The notes beneath the pieces were generated by a model. The model had not been told where the DNA came from. It made no database searches and saw nothing but the letters and a program-made list of their open reading frames with translations. This document shows, in pieces, positions 42,272 through 51,708 of a stretch of DNA of 64,000 bases (positions within the stretch are counted from its first letter, which is position 1; each line of letters starts with the position of its first letter). The stretch comes from Hellea sp. (GTDB lineage: Bacteria > Pseudomonadota > Alphaproteobacteria > Caulobacterales > Maricaulaceae). The position numbers and the translations under genes were made by a program. The stretch lies in assembly GCA_020627655.1 (NCBI GenBank), contig JAHDGM010000009.1, positions 1 through 64,000 on the forward strand, written 5' to 3'.

Positions 42272-42757
42272 TTATTCTTCTTCGCCTTTAGGCTCTTCAG
42301 CAGGCGCTTCATCAGCGGGCGCCTCGGCAGCTTCCGCTTCCGCGGCTTTTGCAGCTTCTTCCGCAGCCTTAGCAGCTTCCTCAGCCGCCTCTTTAGCTTC
42401 CGCTTCAGCCGCTTTGCGAGCTTCTTCGCGTTCTTTTTTCTCTTCAATCAAAGCCAGAGCTTTTGCACCAGGCTTAGCTTTATTCGGATTATTACCAGGT
42501 TTGAAGTCCCAAAGACCGGCTTGACCGAGAAAACGAGCAACGCGGTCAGTTGGGCGAGCGCCTTTACCTAGCCATTCTTTGACCTTTTCAACATCGAGCT
42601 TTACGCGGTCATCGCTGTCTTTTGGCAGCATCGGGTTATATGAACCAACGCGGTCAATAAAGCGACCATCACGTGGCGCGCGGCTGTCAGCCACAACAAT
42701 ACGGTAATATGGACGTTTTTTGGCGCCGTGACGGGCCAGACGAAGTTTAAGTGCCAT
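42272..42757 (-). CDS. rpsP: 30S ribosomal protein S16 with Ala/Glu-rich tail
   Basis: The first 85 residues ([19 protein letters not shown] and the SYNPMLPKD block) are a standard S16, which binds 16S rRNA during early assembly. The rest, about 75 residues, is an alanine- and glutamate-rich, probably helical then disordered tail ending PKGEEE, giving 161 residues. It follows ffh at 30 bp. rimM and trmD, which often come next, are not here: a terminator and the M16 genes follow. Confidence 0.95.
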   Translation of the reverse strand: MALKLRLARHGAKKRPYYRIVVADSRAPRDGRFIDRVGSYNPMLPKDSDDRVKLDVEKVKEWLGKGARPTDRVARFLGQAGLWDFKPGNNPNKAKPGAKALALIEEKKEREEARKAAEAEAKEAAEEAAKAAEEAAKAAEAEAAEAPADEAPAEEPKGEEE

Positions 42758-42787
42758 GAGTTTTTCCTTAATTAAATGACGTTTAAA

Positions 42788-44362
42788 TTACTTTTTTAAT
42801 TTCGGACCGCCGAGACCCGGCAATCCTCCACCCAGTCCAGGCAACTTACCGCCGCCTAACCCAGGTAATCCCTTGGGCAAACCAGCCTTGCCCATTTGTT
42901 GTTTCAATTCTTCGAGCATAGCAGGGTCCATATCAGCCGGATTTGGCATATTCCCGCCCTTCATGCCCTTTGGCATTCCCGGCATACCGCCCATCATCTG
43001 GCCCATAAGGCCTGCCATACCGCCCTTACCCAGCTTCTTCATCATATCGCTCATCTGCCGATGCATTTTCAGAAGTTTATTTACTTCCTGCACACTCATA
43101 CCTGATCCAGCCGCGATGCGTTTCTTGCGAGAAGCCTTTAATAAGGATGGATTCTTGCGCTCTTCGGGCGTCATCGATGAAATGATAGCCTGTTGTTGTT
43201 TCAAGAGACGATCATCAACCCCGCCCATCTGGTCCATTTGCTTTTTCATTTTACCCATGCCGGGCATCATTTTCATAAGGCCGCCAAGACCGCCCATTTT
43301 TTGCATTTGGCCAAGCTGTTTTCCAAGATCTTCAAGATCAAACTTGCCCTTTTCCATTTTCTTGGCAAGTTTTTCAGCCTCTTTCTGATCTATGACTTCC
43401 GCAGCTTTTTCAACCAGTGAAACGACATCACCCTGCCCTAAAATTCGTCCGGCCAGGCGCTGCGCGTCAAAGGCTTCAAGGCCTTCAAGCTTTTCGCCTG
43501 TGCCCAGAAATTTGATTGGCAGTCCCGTAACGGCGCGCATGGAAAGCGCCGCGCCGCCGCGGCCATCACCATCTATTCGCGTAAGAACCAGGCCGGTCAA
43601 AGGCAGTTGCACGTGGAACCGCTTGGCTGTCTCGACTGCGTCCTGACCTGTCAGAGCGTCAGCAACTAATAATGTTTCGATTGGATTGGTAGCTTTGGCA
43701 ATGTCTTCGACCTCAGCCATAAGCTCGTCATCGATCGTTGTCCGGCCAGCTGTATCAAGGAAAACAACATCATAACCGCCTAACTTACCTTGCTCCATGG
43801 CGCGATTGGCGATCTCGCGGGCCGTTTGGTCCTTAACAATCGGGAGAAAATCAACCCCGGCCTGGCCTGCCAGAATGCCCAGCTGCTCCATAGCCGCCGG
43901 ACGACGTGTATCCAGCGATGCCAGAAGAACCTTTTTCTTTCCCCGTTCTTTCAGGAATTTCGCGATCTTACCAGTCGTCGTGGTCTTACCTGACCCCTGT
44001 AGACCAGCCATAAGAATAGCAACAGGCGGACGTCCCGCCAAGTTAAGCTCAGATGCCCTGGCAGCTTCTAACTGCGCATCCTCATCCTCGCCAATGACGC
44101 CTCCCAACATTTTAACAAGGCCGTCATGAACGATTTTGACAATTTGTTGACCCGGCTTGATGGACTTGATGACTTTCTCACCAACCGCTTCTTCTTTGAT
44201 AGAGGCAATAAAGTCTTTAACGACGGGAAGAGCCACATCGGCTTCTAGTAATGCAATACGAATTTCTCGTAGCGCCGCTGACACATCCTTTTCGGATAGG
44301 CTGCCGCGCCCGGTTAAACCGTCAAATACATTACCAAGTTTATCGCCTAAAGCTTCAAACAT
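42788..44362 (-). CDS. ffh: Signal recognition particle protein Ffh
   Basis: GTPase that binds signal sequences and SRP RNA for co-translational membrane targeting. The N and G domains carry GLQGSGKTTTTGK (about 108-120), DTAGR and TRIDGDGRGG. The M domain is rich in Met and Gly (about 340-524), with GSGMSVQEVNKLLK for RNA binding. I start at 44362 (MFEALGDKL), with GGAG upstream; longer forms lack support. It is 524 residues. Confidence 0.96.
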   Translation of the reverse strand: MFEALGDKLGNVFDGLTGRGSLSEKDVSAALREIRIALLEADVALPVVKDFIASIKEEAVGEKVIKSIKPGQQIVKIVHDGLVKMLGGVIGEDEDAQLEAARASELNLAGRPPVAILMAGLQGSGKTTTTGKIAKFLKERGKKKVLLASLDTRRPAAMEQLGILAGQAGVDFLPIVKDQTAREIANRAMEQGKLGGYDVVFLDTAGRTTIDDELMAEVEDIAKATNPIETLLVADALTGQDAVETAKRFHVQLPLTGLVLTRIDGDGRGGAALSMRAVTGLPIKFLGTGEKLEGLEAFDAQRLAGRILGQGDVVSLVEKAAEVIDQKEAEKLAKKMEKGKFDLEDLGKQLGQMQKMGGLGGLMKMMPGMGKMKKQMDQMGGVDDRLLKQQQAIISSMTPEERKNPSLLKASRKKRIAAGSGMSVQEVNKLLKMHRQMSDMMKKLGKGGMAGLMGQMMGGMPGMPKGMKGGNMPNPADMDPAMLEELKQQMGKAGLPKGLPGLGGGKLPGLGGGLPGLGGPKLKK

Positions 44363-44393
44363 AATTGCTCCAATAACCGCGCAACGCCAAAAT

Positions 44394-44421
44394 CTCCGGT
44401 GGATGTACACATCGACCGGAG
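44394..44421. repeat. 28-bp palindrome upstream of ffh
   Basis: CTCCGGT-G-GATGT, then AC, then ACATC-G-ACCGGAG: a 7-bp and a 5-bp perfect helix separated by one mismatch. It lies 32 bp before the ffh start, so it probably forms part of its promoter or 5' leader. There is no T-run. Confidence 0.6.
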
Positions 44422-44473
44422 GACCCCGCCTGCATCATCCACATCTTGGTTTCGTGGGATCGCACAGGTCAGA

Positions 44474-44492
44474 GCGCAAATCACATTTGCGC
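44474..44492. repeat. Perfect 8-bp inverted repeat in the ffh-CBS region
   Basis: GCGCAAAT and ATTTGCGC pair perfectly around CAC. It is the second of three hairpins between divergent ffh and the CBS protein gene; an operator or small-RNA element is possible. Confidence 0.5.
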
Positions 44493-44509
44493 GGAAAATT
44501 TGGCGGCAT

Positions 44510-44530
44510 ATAGGCTCGTTATGAGCCTAT
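44510..44530. repeat. Perfect 8-bp inverted repeat upstream of the CBS gene
   Basis: ATAGGCTC and GAGCCTAT pair perfectly around GTTAT, about 94 bp before the CBS protein start. No T-run follows. It is the third hairpin of the region. Confidence 0.5.
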
Positions 44531-44623
44531 GTCAAACACAAACAAATAAGCCAACCACCCACAAAATAGAAATTGGCCCTGAAATATGCTATATTGCACG
44601 CAAATTAGCTTGAGGAGGCAAGT

Positions 44624-45052
44624 ATGAACGTCCGCAACATCCTACAAGACAAAGGCCGTAAAATATATGCAGTGAATGAGGACGCAACGATCCGCCAAGC
44701 CGTCGAAATGCTTAAGTCACATAATATCGGAGCCCTGCTCGTCACCGATAATAACGGGCAATTATCAGGCATTTTATCTGAACGCGATATAATCCGGCGT
44801 TCCTTAAATCAGGAAACAGGTTTTCGCGATGAACATGTGTCAAAATCCATGACCTCAGATGTCGTCAGCGTAGCGCCAGATATTGGAATCAATGAAGTTA
44901 TGGAAATTATGACGAATTCCCGGATTCGCCACATTCCTGTTGTGGAAAACGGCGATATTGTCGGGCTCGTATCTATCGGGGATGTAGTTAAACGGAAAAT
45001 TGCCGAAGCAGAAGGCGAAGCGGCAGCCCTACGAGACTATATTTCGGGCTGA
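44624..45052 (+). CDS. CBS-domain pair protein
   Basis: A 142-residue protein made of two CBS domains (about 10-65 and 75-130), which bind adenine nucleotides and act as energy sensors. Markers are IGALLVTDNNGQLSGILSERDI and SRIRHIPVVENGDIVGLVSIGDVV. No effector domain is attached, so it may regulate another protein by binding. GAGGAG precedes the ATG. Confidence 0.92.
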   Translation: MNVRNILQDKGRKIYAVNEDATIRQAVEMLKSHNIGALLVTDNNGQLSGILSERDIIRRSLNQETGFRDEHVSKSMTSDVVSVAPDIGINEVMEIMTNSRIRHIPVVENGDIVGLVSIGDVVKRKIAEAEGEAAALRDYISG

Positions 45053-45101
45053 CTTAGGTTATCCACTAGCGACTCAACCAAGGCTCTGCTAGCTCCACAG
45101 C

Positions 45102-45692
45102 ATGGCAAAGCTTTATTTCCATTTTGGCGCAATGAATGCAGGCAAATCAACGATCCTGCTGCAAGCGGCTCACAATTATACTGAACGCGGTATGACGGTC
45201 TTATTGCTAAAGCCCGCCATAGACAATCGCGACTCAGATACTGGGGAAATCGTGTCACGTATCGGCATTAAACAACAGGCCATCATGTTTTCCGCGGATG
45301 AAAATCTCGAAGAATTCATTGCGGATGAACATCTCAACAAAGATCTGAATTGCGTGTTTCTGGATGAAGCTCAATTTTTGACTCGTGATCAGGTTTGGCA
45401 GATTGCAGCCGTTACGGATCGATTGGGCATTCCTGTGATTTGTTACGGACTGAGAACAGACTTTCAAGGCAATCTTTTTGAAGGTAGCGCGGCGCTGATG
45501 GCTATCGCGGATAACATAAGGGAGATCAAAACCTTGTGCTGGTGCGGACGCAAAGCGACTATGAACCTTCGAACTAACGCTGCGGGCCTACCGGTTACTG
45601 AAGGTGATCAGGTCGAAATCGGCGGCAATGATCGCTATATCAGTTTATGCAGGCAACATTGGCGGAAATATCAAACCAGCCGCCTTAAATAG
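45102..45692 (+). CDS. tdk: Thymidine kinase (type II)
   Basis: Salvages thymidine to dTMP. The P-loop FGAMNAGKST (about 8-17), the Walker B-like VFLDEAQFL (about 84-92), and the thymidine-binding CYGLRTDFQG are present. The zinc site is formed by CWCG and the C-terminal CRQH. At 196 residues it is complete. Confidence 0.96.
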   Translation: MAKLYFHFGAMNAGKSTILLQAAHNYTERGMTVLLLKPAIDNRDSDTGEIVSRIGIKQQAIMFSADENLEEFIADEHLNKDLNCVFLDEAQFLTRDQVWQIAAVTDRLGIPVICYGLRTDFQGNLFEGSAALMAIADNIREIKTLCWCGRKATMNLRTNAAGLPVTEGDQVEIGGNDRYISLCRQHWRKYQTSRLK

Positions 45693-45804
45693 CCACATAC
45701 AATCCTAAAGCATGCATATTTGACGAAGTCCTTTGCAATTTTATCAATTGCATTCGCTGTTTCGCAACTTAATGTGCGACACATATTTAACCGAGCTTAA
45801 ATCG

Positions 45805-46881
45805 ATGAAAATTAATCGTTCAGTCCTGATTGCCTTAGCTGCAGTTTTACTTCTTGCCTTATGGTTCTGGATAAATTCAGGAAAAGATGAGCCTCAAAAT
45901 GAATCTCCTCAACCCATCAGCGTACAAACAAACACTGTTCCAACAGTCGTAACGCAAACTATTACTGCTGAAAACCACGCAGCCAGGCTGGAATTATTTG
46001 GACGGAGTGAAGCCACTAGGGAAGTCACAATTAAAGCCGAAACACCCGGTCTCGTCGCCTCAACACCCATTCGTGAAGGGTCGCATGTAAAGCGGGGCAC
46101 AATCGTATGTCGTCAGGACATGAATGCGCGCCAAGCTAACGTTGATCAGGCGCAGGCACTTCTTAAAACTCGTAAATTAGAATATGAAGCCGCATCCAAA
46201 CTCGTAGAGCGAGGCTTTGCATCGGAAACACAGGCGCTTACCGCTCAAGCGGCACTTGATGCAGCCCGTGCAGGTGTGAAACAGGCAGAAATTGAGCTTG
46301 ATAATATTAACTTACGCGCTCCATTTTCAGGCATATATGATAGCAATATAGCTGAAGTGGGTGACTATCTGGCCCCTGGACAACCTTGCGGCTTACTCAT
46401 TGAACTTGATCCGCTCACAATAGCGGTTGAACTAACTGAAACACAGCTCGCTCAAATTAAAACAGGGCAGACAGCAGATATCAAACTGGCCACTGGCGAA
46501 ACGGTAACGGGCACGGTTCAATATATCGAATCTCGTGCCAATATCGCCACACGAACATTTCGTACAGAAATTCGTGTTCCAAATAAAAATGGTGCTTTGA
46601 AAGCTGGTGTCACCGCAAATGTTTACATTCAAAGCGGCGAAACCTTAGCCCATATTATACCCTCCTCTATCTTAGGCTTAAATGATGATGGTCTAGTAGG
46701 GGTGAAATATGTGGACAGTGAAAATATCGTACGCTTTGCTGCTACTGATACTGTAGATGAAACAGTAGATGGAATTTGGGTGACTGGCATACCAGATCAG
46801 CAGGTTCGAATTATCATTCAAGGCCAGGACTATGTGGCCCCTGGTCTTAAAGTTAATACGACGGACGGTTCTGCAAAATGA
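45805..46881 (+). CDS. RND efflux membrane fusion protein
   Basis: Periplasmic adaptor of a tripartite pump, 358 residues, anchored by an N-terminal helix (about 5-22). The lipoyl/barrel-sandwich halves flank a short alpha-hairpin (about 105-155), then a beta-barrel and membrane-proximal domain. I start at 45805 (MKINRSVL), where the membrane anchor begins. It overlaps the pump gene by 4 nt. No outer-membrane channel gene is nearby. Confidence 0.9.
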   Translation: MKINRSVLIALAAVLLLALWFWINSGKDEPQNESPQPISVQTNTVPTVVTQTITAENHAARLELFGRSEATREVTIKAETPGLVASTPIREGSHVKRGTIVCRQDMNARQANVDQAQALLKTRKLEYEAASKLVERGFASETQALTAQAALDAARAGVKQAEIELDNINLRAPFSGIYDSNIAEVGDYLAPGQPCGLLIELDPLTIAVELTETQLAQIKTGQTADIKLATGETVTGTVQYIESRANIATRTFRTEIRVPNKNGALKAGVTANVYIQSGETLAHIIPSSILGLNDDGLVGVKYVDSENIVRFAATDTVDETVDGIWVTGIPDQQVRIIIQGQDYVAPGLKVNTTDGSAK

Positions 46882-49800
46882 GTAAAATCGTCAGTTTCGC
46901 CATTGAAAACTGGCGCATGACTATTGGTATAATGCTGTTTGCCGTTATTGGCGGTTTCCTGGCTATGTTTCGTCTTCCTGTAGACGCAGAACCTGACATT
47001 CCTGTCCCGTTTGTAAATGTCAGAGTCGTTTTACCGGGCGTTTCACCTGAAGACAGCACACGACTTTTAATTCGGCCTATGGAGTCAGAACTAAAGTCCA
47101 TTGAAGGTTTGAAACAAATGGACGGTGTTGCTGCCACCTCGGTAGGGTATATGATCCTGGAATTTAACGCCTCTTTTGATCAAGATCAGGCCGTTAGCGA
47201 CGTAAACGAAAAAATTGATCGGGCGCGTGCGGAATTTCCATTGGAAGCGAAAGAGCCAATCGTTGAAGAATTGAACACCTCGACCTTTCCAGTCGTTGTT
47301 GTGAACCTTTTTGGCGACGCCCCAGAACGTGAGCTTCAAAAGCGCGCAAAATACATACAAAAACAATTGGAAAGCATCCCCGAAATACTTGAAGCCAAAA
47401 TTACAGGTGAGCGGATAGATGTTTTGGAAGCTGTTTTAAAGCCTGCTTTGATTGAAAGCGCGGGCATCTCATTTGACGAGATTGCTGCAGCGGTAAATCG
47501 AAATAATGCTTTAATTACGGCGGGCGCACTGGAAACAGAAACCGGTAAATTCAACGTCAAAGTTCCCGGTCTCATCGAAGACCGTACAGATCTACAGGAA
47601 TTAGTTATCAGAAATGACGGCCGAGGCGGGATTGTCCGCATGAAAGATATCGCAGATATACGTCGGGGGTATCGTGATATTGACACTTACGCACGATTTA
47701 ATGGTCAGAAATCAGTATCAATCGAAGTATCCAAACGAACAGGACAAAATATCATTGATACAATCGAGAAAGCCCGAGTCGTAATCGATGGTATCACTGC
47801 CTCTGAAGACTGGCCTACAACAATTAACGTGGCCTATAGCCAAGACAAGTCGCGTTACATTCTCAATATGGTAAGGGACTTATTTTCCTCCATCGTCAAC
47901 GCTGTTATCTTGGTTTTTATTGTCTGCATCGCCGCTCTGGGATTAAGAGCCGCTCTCTTTGTGGGGTGGGCGATTCCAGCCAGCTTCCTCATGGCTTTAT
48001 TTATGTTTTACGCCCAAGGACAACCCATTAACATGATGATCATGTTCGGGCTAATCTTATCAGTTGGTGTTCTGGTAGATAGTGCAATTGTTATTATAGA
48101 ATATGCCGACCGAAAACTTGCCGAAGGTCTCCCTCGAAAAGAAGCCTTCAGGACTGCTGGCGAGCGAATGTTCTGGCCTATTGTCTCATCGACTGCAACG
48201 ACACTGGCAGCCTTCATCCCCTTATTGTTCTGGAACAATGTCACGGGGAAATTTATGGCATTTTTCCCGTTAACAATGATCTATGTCCTAACTGCCTCTA
48301 TGTTGATGGCTTTGATATTTCTGCCAACATTAGGCTCATTAATCGGGCCGCGCACTGTCACAAAAAAAACAGATAACCTTAAAGCCTTATCCGGCAAAGA
48401 AGGCGACCCAACGACTCTAACCGGCCCGATAGGGCTATATGTGCGGTTTATCAGGACACTCATCCGTTGGCCAAGTCTGGTTATAATGGCCGTTCTTATG
48501 GCGTTGTTTGTGATTATGGTTAGTTTTAGAGGTTCCATGCAGGGCCCGCCGCCTAAGCCCGTTGAATTTTTCACGGACACGCCAACTGATCAAATATACA
48601 TTCTGGCGAGAGCTAGAGGCAATTCCACCCCTGCGGCTGATGTTGAAATCGCAAAAGAACTCGAACGCCGGATTGCTCATATTACTGATATAGAATCCGT
48701 CTATTCCGTTTCAGGTGCAGCTGCAGGAGGTTCAAGCGGAGGCGGCGGTATCAACGGCCCCGGAAGCATTCCTGTAGACACTGTGGCAAAAGTGTTCACG
48801 GAACTTATCCCCTTTGAGAACCGTAAGAACAGCATAAAAGACAATATTGCGGAAATACGATTAGCCGTGGCAGACATTCCAGGTATCTACACTGAGGTAA
48901 TCGGCCTGAGTCAAGGCCCCCCTATTGGCAAAGATATTTCCATACAGATTACATCTGATGACGCCCTTGCAGCGCAAAACGGCATTAAACGTGTGCGTGA
49001 GAAATTTGAGGCAATGGATGGCCTTATAGAAATTGAAGACACTCTTCCTGTACCGGGGATTGAGTGGGAGCTTGCGGTTGATAGAGTAGAGGCAGGCCGT
49101 TTAGGCCTAGACGTTTCTCAAATCGGAGCCGTTATACAGTTTGTCACTGAGGGAGCCCTAGTAGCACAATACCGCCCGTCAGATGCAAATGAAGAAGTTG
49201 ATATCCGTATCCGCTATCCTCAAAATTACCGAGACTTAAAGGTTCTAGATAATTTGAAAATATTGACACCCAGCGGGGCTATACCTCTGACATCTGTCAT
49301 CAATAGAGTCCCTCGTCCGCAGCAGGACAGTATTAGCCGTAGGGATCAGAAAATCGTTTATGAAATTAAAGCTAACACCAAGGAAGGTTACGCAACCAAT
49401 CGGCAGGTTGATGAAGTCCAAAACTGGATTGAAGAAGAGAATATTCTTCCAAAGAATGTTGGTTACAAATTTTTAGGACAGGCTGAAGAAAATTCTGCGG
49501 CTGTGGACTTTTTCAAAGTCGCTGGCATCGCCATTTTGTTTATGATGGGTGTTATTCTATTGTTACAATTCAATAGTTTTTATCATGTTTTCCTGACACT
49601 CTCGGCTGTTATATTGTCTGTGTTTGGAGTTCTGCTGGGTTTAACATTTTATCCTTATGTCAGCATGATATTGACCATGACCGGCATCATTGCTCTTGCT
49701 GGTATCGTCGTAAATAACAATATTGTTCTCATTGATACCTATCAACGTCTGCTTGATAATGGATTTGAACCCGAAGACGCAGCCTTAAGAACTGCAGCTC

Positions 49801-50084
49801 AAAGATTACGTCCTGTGGCCTTAACGACATTCACCACTGTTATTGGTCTTATGCCCATGGTTTTAGGCTGGCAAGCAGATATCTTCACAGGTAATTTTTC
49901 CACTCGCGGGACAGCAACCTCAGATATTTGGGCCCCCATTTCATTTGTTGTTGTGACAGGATTATCCTTTGCAACCATACTAACCCTGATCCTGACGCCG
50001 GTTATGTTAGCAGCGCCTACAGTCTGGAAAAAACGTCTATTAAAAATTACGGGTAAGACACTATCAAAAACAGCAAAGGTTTAA
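46878..50084 (+). CDS. RND family efflux permease (AcrB-like)
   Basis: A 1068-residue proton-driven inner-membrane pump with twelve expected transmembrane helices and two large periplasmic loops. The N-terminus (FRLPVDAEPDIPVPFVNV) and the TM4 motif GVLVDSAIVIIEYAD (about 395-409) are typical. TM4 keeps one acidic residue where AcrB has two, and TM10 reads GIVVNNNIVLID in place of the AcrB lysine motif; both are common in this branch. The substrate is unknown. Confidence 0.93.
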   Translation: MSKIVSFAIENWRMTIGIMLFAVIGGFLAMFRLPVDAEPDIPVPFVNVRVVLPGVSPEDSTRLLIRPMESELKSIEGLKQMDGVAATSVGYMILEFNASFDQDQAVSDVNEKIDRARAEFPLEAKEPIVEELNTSTFPVVVVNLFGDAPERELQKRAKYIQKQLESIPEILEAKITGERIDVLEAVLKPALIESAGISFDEIAAAVNRNNALITAGALETETGKFNVKVPGLIEDRTDLQELVIRNDGRGGIVRMKDIADIRRGYRDIDTYARFNGQKSVSIEVSKRTGQNIIDTIEKARVVIDGITASEDWPTTINVAYSQDKSRYILNMVRDLFSSIVNAVILVFIVCIAALGLRAALFVGWAIPASFLMALFMFYAQGQPINMMIMFGLILSVGVLVDSAIVIIEYADRKLAEGLPRKEAFRTAGERMFWPIVSSTATTLAAFIPLLFWNNVTGKFMAFFPLTMIYVLTASMLMALIFLPTLGSLIGPRTVTKKTDNLKALSGKEGDPTTLTGPIGLYVRFIRTLIRWPSLVIMAVLMALFVIMVSFRGSMQGPPPKPVEFFTDTPTDQIYILARARGNSTPAADVEIAKELERRIAHITDIESVYSVSGAAAGGSSGGGGINGPGSIPVDTVAKVFTELIPFENRKNSIKDNIAEIRLAVADIPGIYTEVIGLSQGPPIGKDISIQITSDDALAAQNGIKRVREKFEAMDGLIEIEDTLPVPGIEWELAVDRVEAGRLGLDVSQIGAVIQFVTEGALVAQYRPSDANEEVDIRIRYPQNYRDLKVLDNLKILTPSGAIPLTSVINRVPRPQQDSISRRDQKIVYEIKANTKEGYATNRQVDEVQNWIEEENILPKNVGYKFLGQAEENSAAVDFFKVAGIAILFMMGVILLLQFNSFYHVFLTLSAVILSVFGVLLGLTFYPYVSMILTMTGIIALAGIVVNNNIVLIDTYQRLLDNGFEPEDAALRTAAQRLRPVALTTFTTVIGLMPMVLGWQADIFTGNFSTRGTATSDIWAPISFVVVTGLSFATILTLILTPVMLAAPTVWKKRLLKITGKTLSKTAKV

Positions 50085-50091
50085 GGGTTTT

Positions 50092-51009
50092 TTATTCCTT
50101 TATAATCGCGTCAGCTTCTGCAGGCGCGAATATTGCTGTATACTGATTACCCCCGCCGTAAAGCGCTCGGCGCATTTGCCAAGCATAGGGTTCATAGAAC
50201 ACTTCTGTTAACTGTGACGCATCACCGTCACGTCGGGTGAGCCTTTTGAACTGGACCAAAACTTCGGAATTTTTCCCCGCCTCAGTAATCAACTCTGCGC
50301 GAATGTCATAAGTGCCGCTTGGTAGAGTATCCGCAGCAATAAAGTACCATCTGCCATTTGGGGTTACGCGCGTCTCCCCAATAGCCGTACCATTAGCATA
50401 AATGCGAACCCGGCCTTCAATATTGGACGTTCCCGAGAAAATTACGCCTCCGCTCTCATCATAATCAATCGCGCCCATACTGATCCCGTCAGAAGTTGGA
50501 AGCCCTCGAAACGGGGACTGGAACACTCGGGACGGCCCGGCCGAAGCCGTTAACATGATAAGCGCGCGCGGTGCTTGATCAATGGAAGCCTGGTCCAATG
50601 GGGGGGGCGGTATACGAAAAACGGTCTCATCAGAACGGATTGGCGCCCCCTTCCCTGAATATTGAATAAATTCGATCTGGAATGCCTCATCAGATTTCAC
50701 AGAGAATCGAGCGCTCCAATTTCCGGTCTCGCCGACTTGAAGTTTTCCAATTTCCGCGCCTTTGTTATGCACTGTCACATTAGCTTCTGCCAGACCAGTT
50801 CCACTAATAATCAACTCGCCCGAATTTTCGGAAACTGACCGCACAATAATAGGCGTTACAGTTTGCTCATCCGAAAGCTCTTCAACTGGGCCCGTCACGT
50901 CTGGATTTACGGTTCGGTTTCTGAAGGATTGACTGACCTGCATGGCCACTAAGAGTCCGATGGCCAGAATAAGTCCGGTAAACAGTATAGCTATAAGGCG
51001 TGAGCGCAT
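50092..51009 (-). CDS. Membrane-anchored protein with two Ig-like repeats
   Basis: A 305-residue protein with an N-terminal anchor (about 5-24). Two similar segments, GELIISGTGLAEANVTVHNKGAEIGKLQVGETGNW split about 63-98 and a matching GVIFSGTSNIEGRVRIYANGTAIG part about 188-211, look like bacterial Ig-like beta-sandwich repeats. The C-terminal part (YEPYAWQMRRALYGGG) resembles the start of linkers in proteins carrying LysM domains, but no LysM domain is present. It is probably periplasmic. Function unknown. Confidence 0.72.
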   Translation of the reverse strand: MRSRLIAILFTGLILAIGLLVAMQVSQSFRNRTVNPDVTGPVEELSDEQTVTPIIVRSVSENSGELIISGTGLAEANVTVHNKGAEIGKLQVGETGNWSARFSVKSDEAFQIEFIQYSGKGAPIRSDETVFRIPPPPLDQASIDQAPRALIMLTASAGPSRVFQSPFRGLPTSDGISMGAIDYDESGGVIFSGTSNIEGRVRIYANGTAIGETRVTPNGRWYFIAADTLPSGTYDIRAELITEAGKNSEVLVQFKRLTRRDGDASQLTEVFYEPYAWQMRRALYGGGNQYTAIFAPAEADAIIKE

Positions 51010-51102
51010 GAATTATTAGTCCTTAGGACATATTGCTTATTTATAGGCGAAACTTTAGAGCAAACCATAAAGCTATTACAATGGTCATTCCAAAGGAATT
51101 AC

Positions 51103-51708
51103 ATGTCGAGTTCTAAGAAAAGTATTTGTGTATTTTGCGGTTCGAGCCCAGGCAACCATCCACGGTATGTGGAACTTGCGAAAAATACCGGGAAAGCTAT
51201 CAGTGATCAAAACTATCGTTTTGTATATGGCGGTGGCTCACTTGGCCTGATGGGCGCATCCGCCCGTGCAGCGTTTGACAATGGCGGTGACGTTCTTGGT
51301 ATCATACCTGAATTTTTAGTACACGCAGAAGGCGCGTTCACCGAAGCCGAACACAGAATTGTACCGGATATGCATGTGCGAAAAATGCAAATGTATGAGG
51401 AAAGCGACGCATTTATCATTTTGCCCGGCGGCGTAGGTACACTTGAAGAAGCAATAGAAGTCATGTCCTGGATGCGTCTTCAACTTCATCAAAAACCCAT
51501 GGTATTCTTGAGCAATGATGGATATTGGGATCCTTTGATTGGTCTTATTCATCACACAATAGACATGAAGTTCACACCGGAATGGCTAAAAGATGATGTT
51601 TTCGCCGCTACAACACCGGATCAGGCTCTAAACATGATCAAAGCCGAATGGGACAACCCAAAAGAACAGCGAAATATTTGGGTTGAAGTGGATATCGATA
51701 AAATGTGA
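51103..51708 (+). CDS. LOG family protein (cytokinin riboside 5'-monophosphate phosphoribohydrolase-like)
   Basis: A 201-residue Rossmann-fold protein of the LOG family (TIGR00730 type), which cleaves the ribose-5'-phosphate from N6-modified or plain AMP. CVFCGSSPGNHP, GGGSLGLMG (about 46-54) and the hallmark PGGVGTLEE (about 107-115) are intact. Its stop codon abuts that of the convergent sulfoxide reductase gene. Confidence 0.93.
   Translation: MSSSKKSICVFCGSSPGNHPRYVELAKNTGKAISDQNYRFVYGGGSLGLMGASARAAFDNGGDVLGIIPEFLVHAEGAFTEAEHRIVPDMHVRKMQMYEESDAFIILPGGVGTLEEAIEVMSWMRLQLHQKPMVFLSNDGYWDPLIGLIHHTIDMKFTPEWLKDDVFAATTPDQALNMIKAEWDNPKEQRNIWVEVDIDKM

Noticed and set aside
44380-44620. SRP RNA (ffs) near ffh
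   Set aside because: No GGTCAGG...GGAAGCAGCC-like core is present on either strand; only simple hairpins are seen.
45787-45800. CtrA-like site upstream of the efflux adaptor gene
   Set aside because: The two TTAA halves are six bases apart, not seven, and the site is directly before the start codon.
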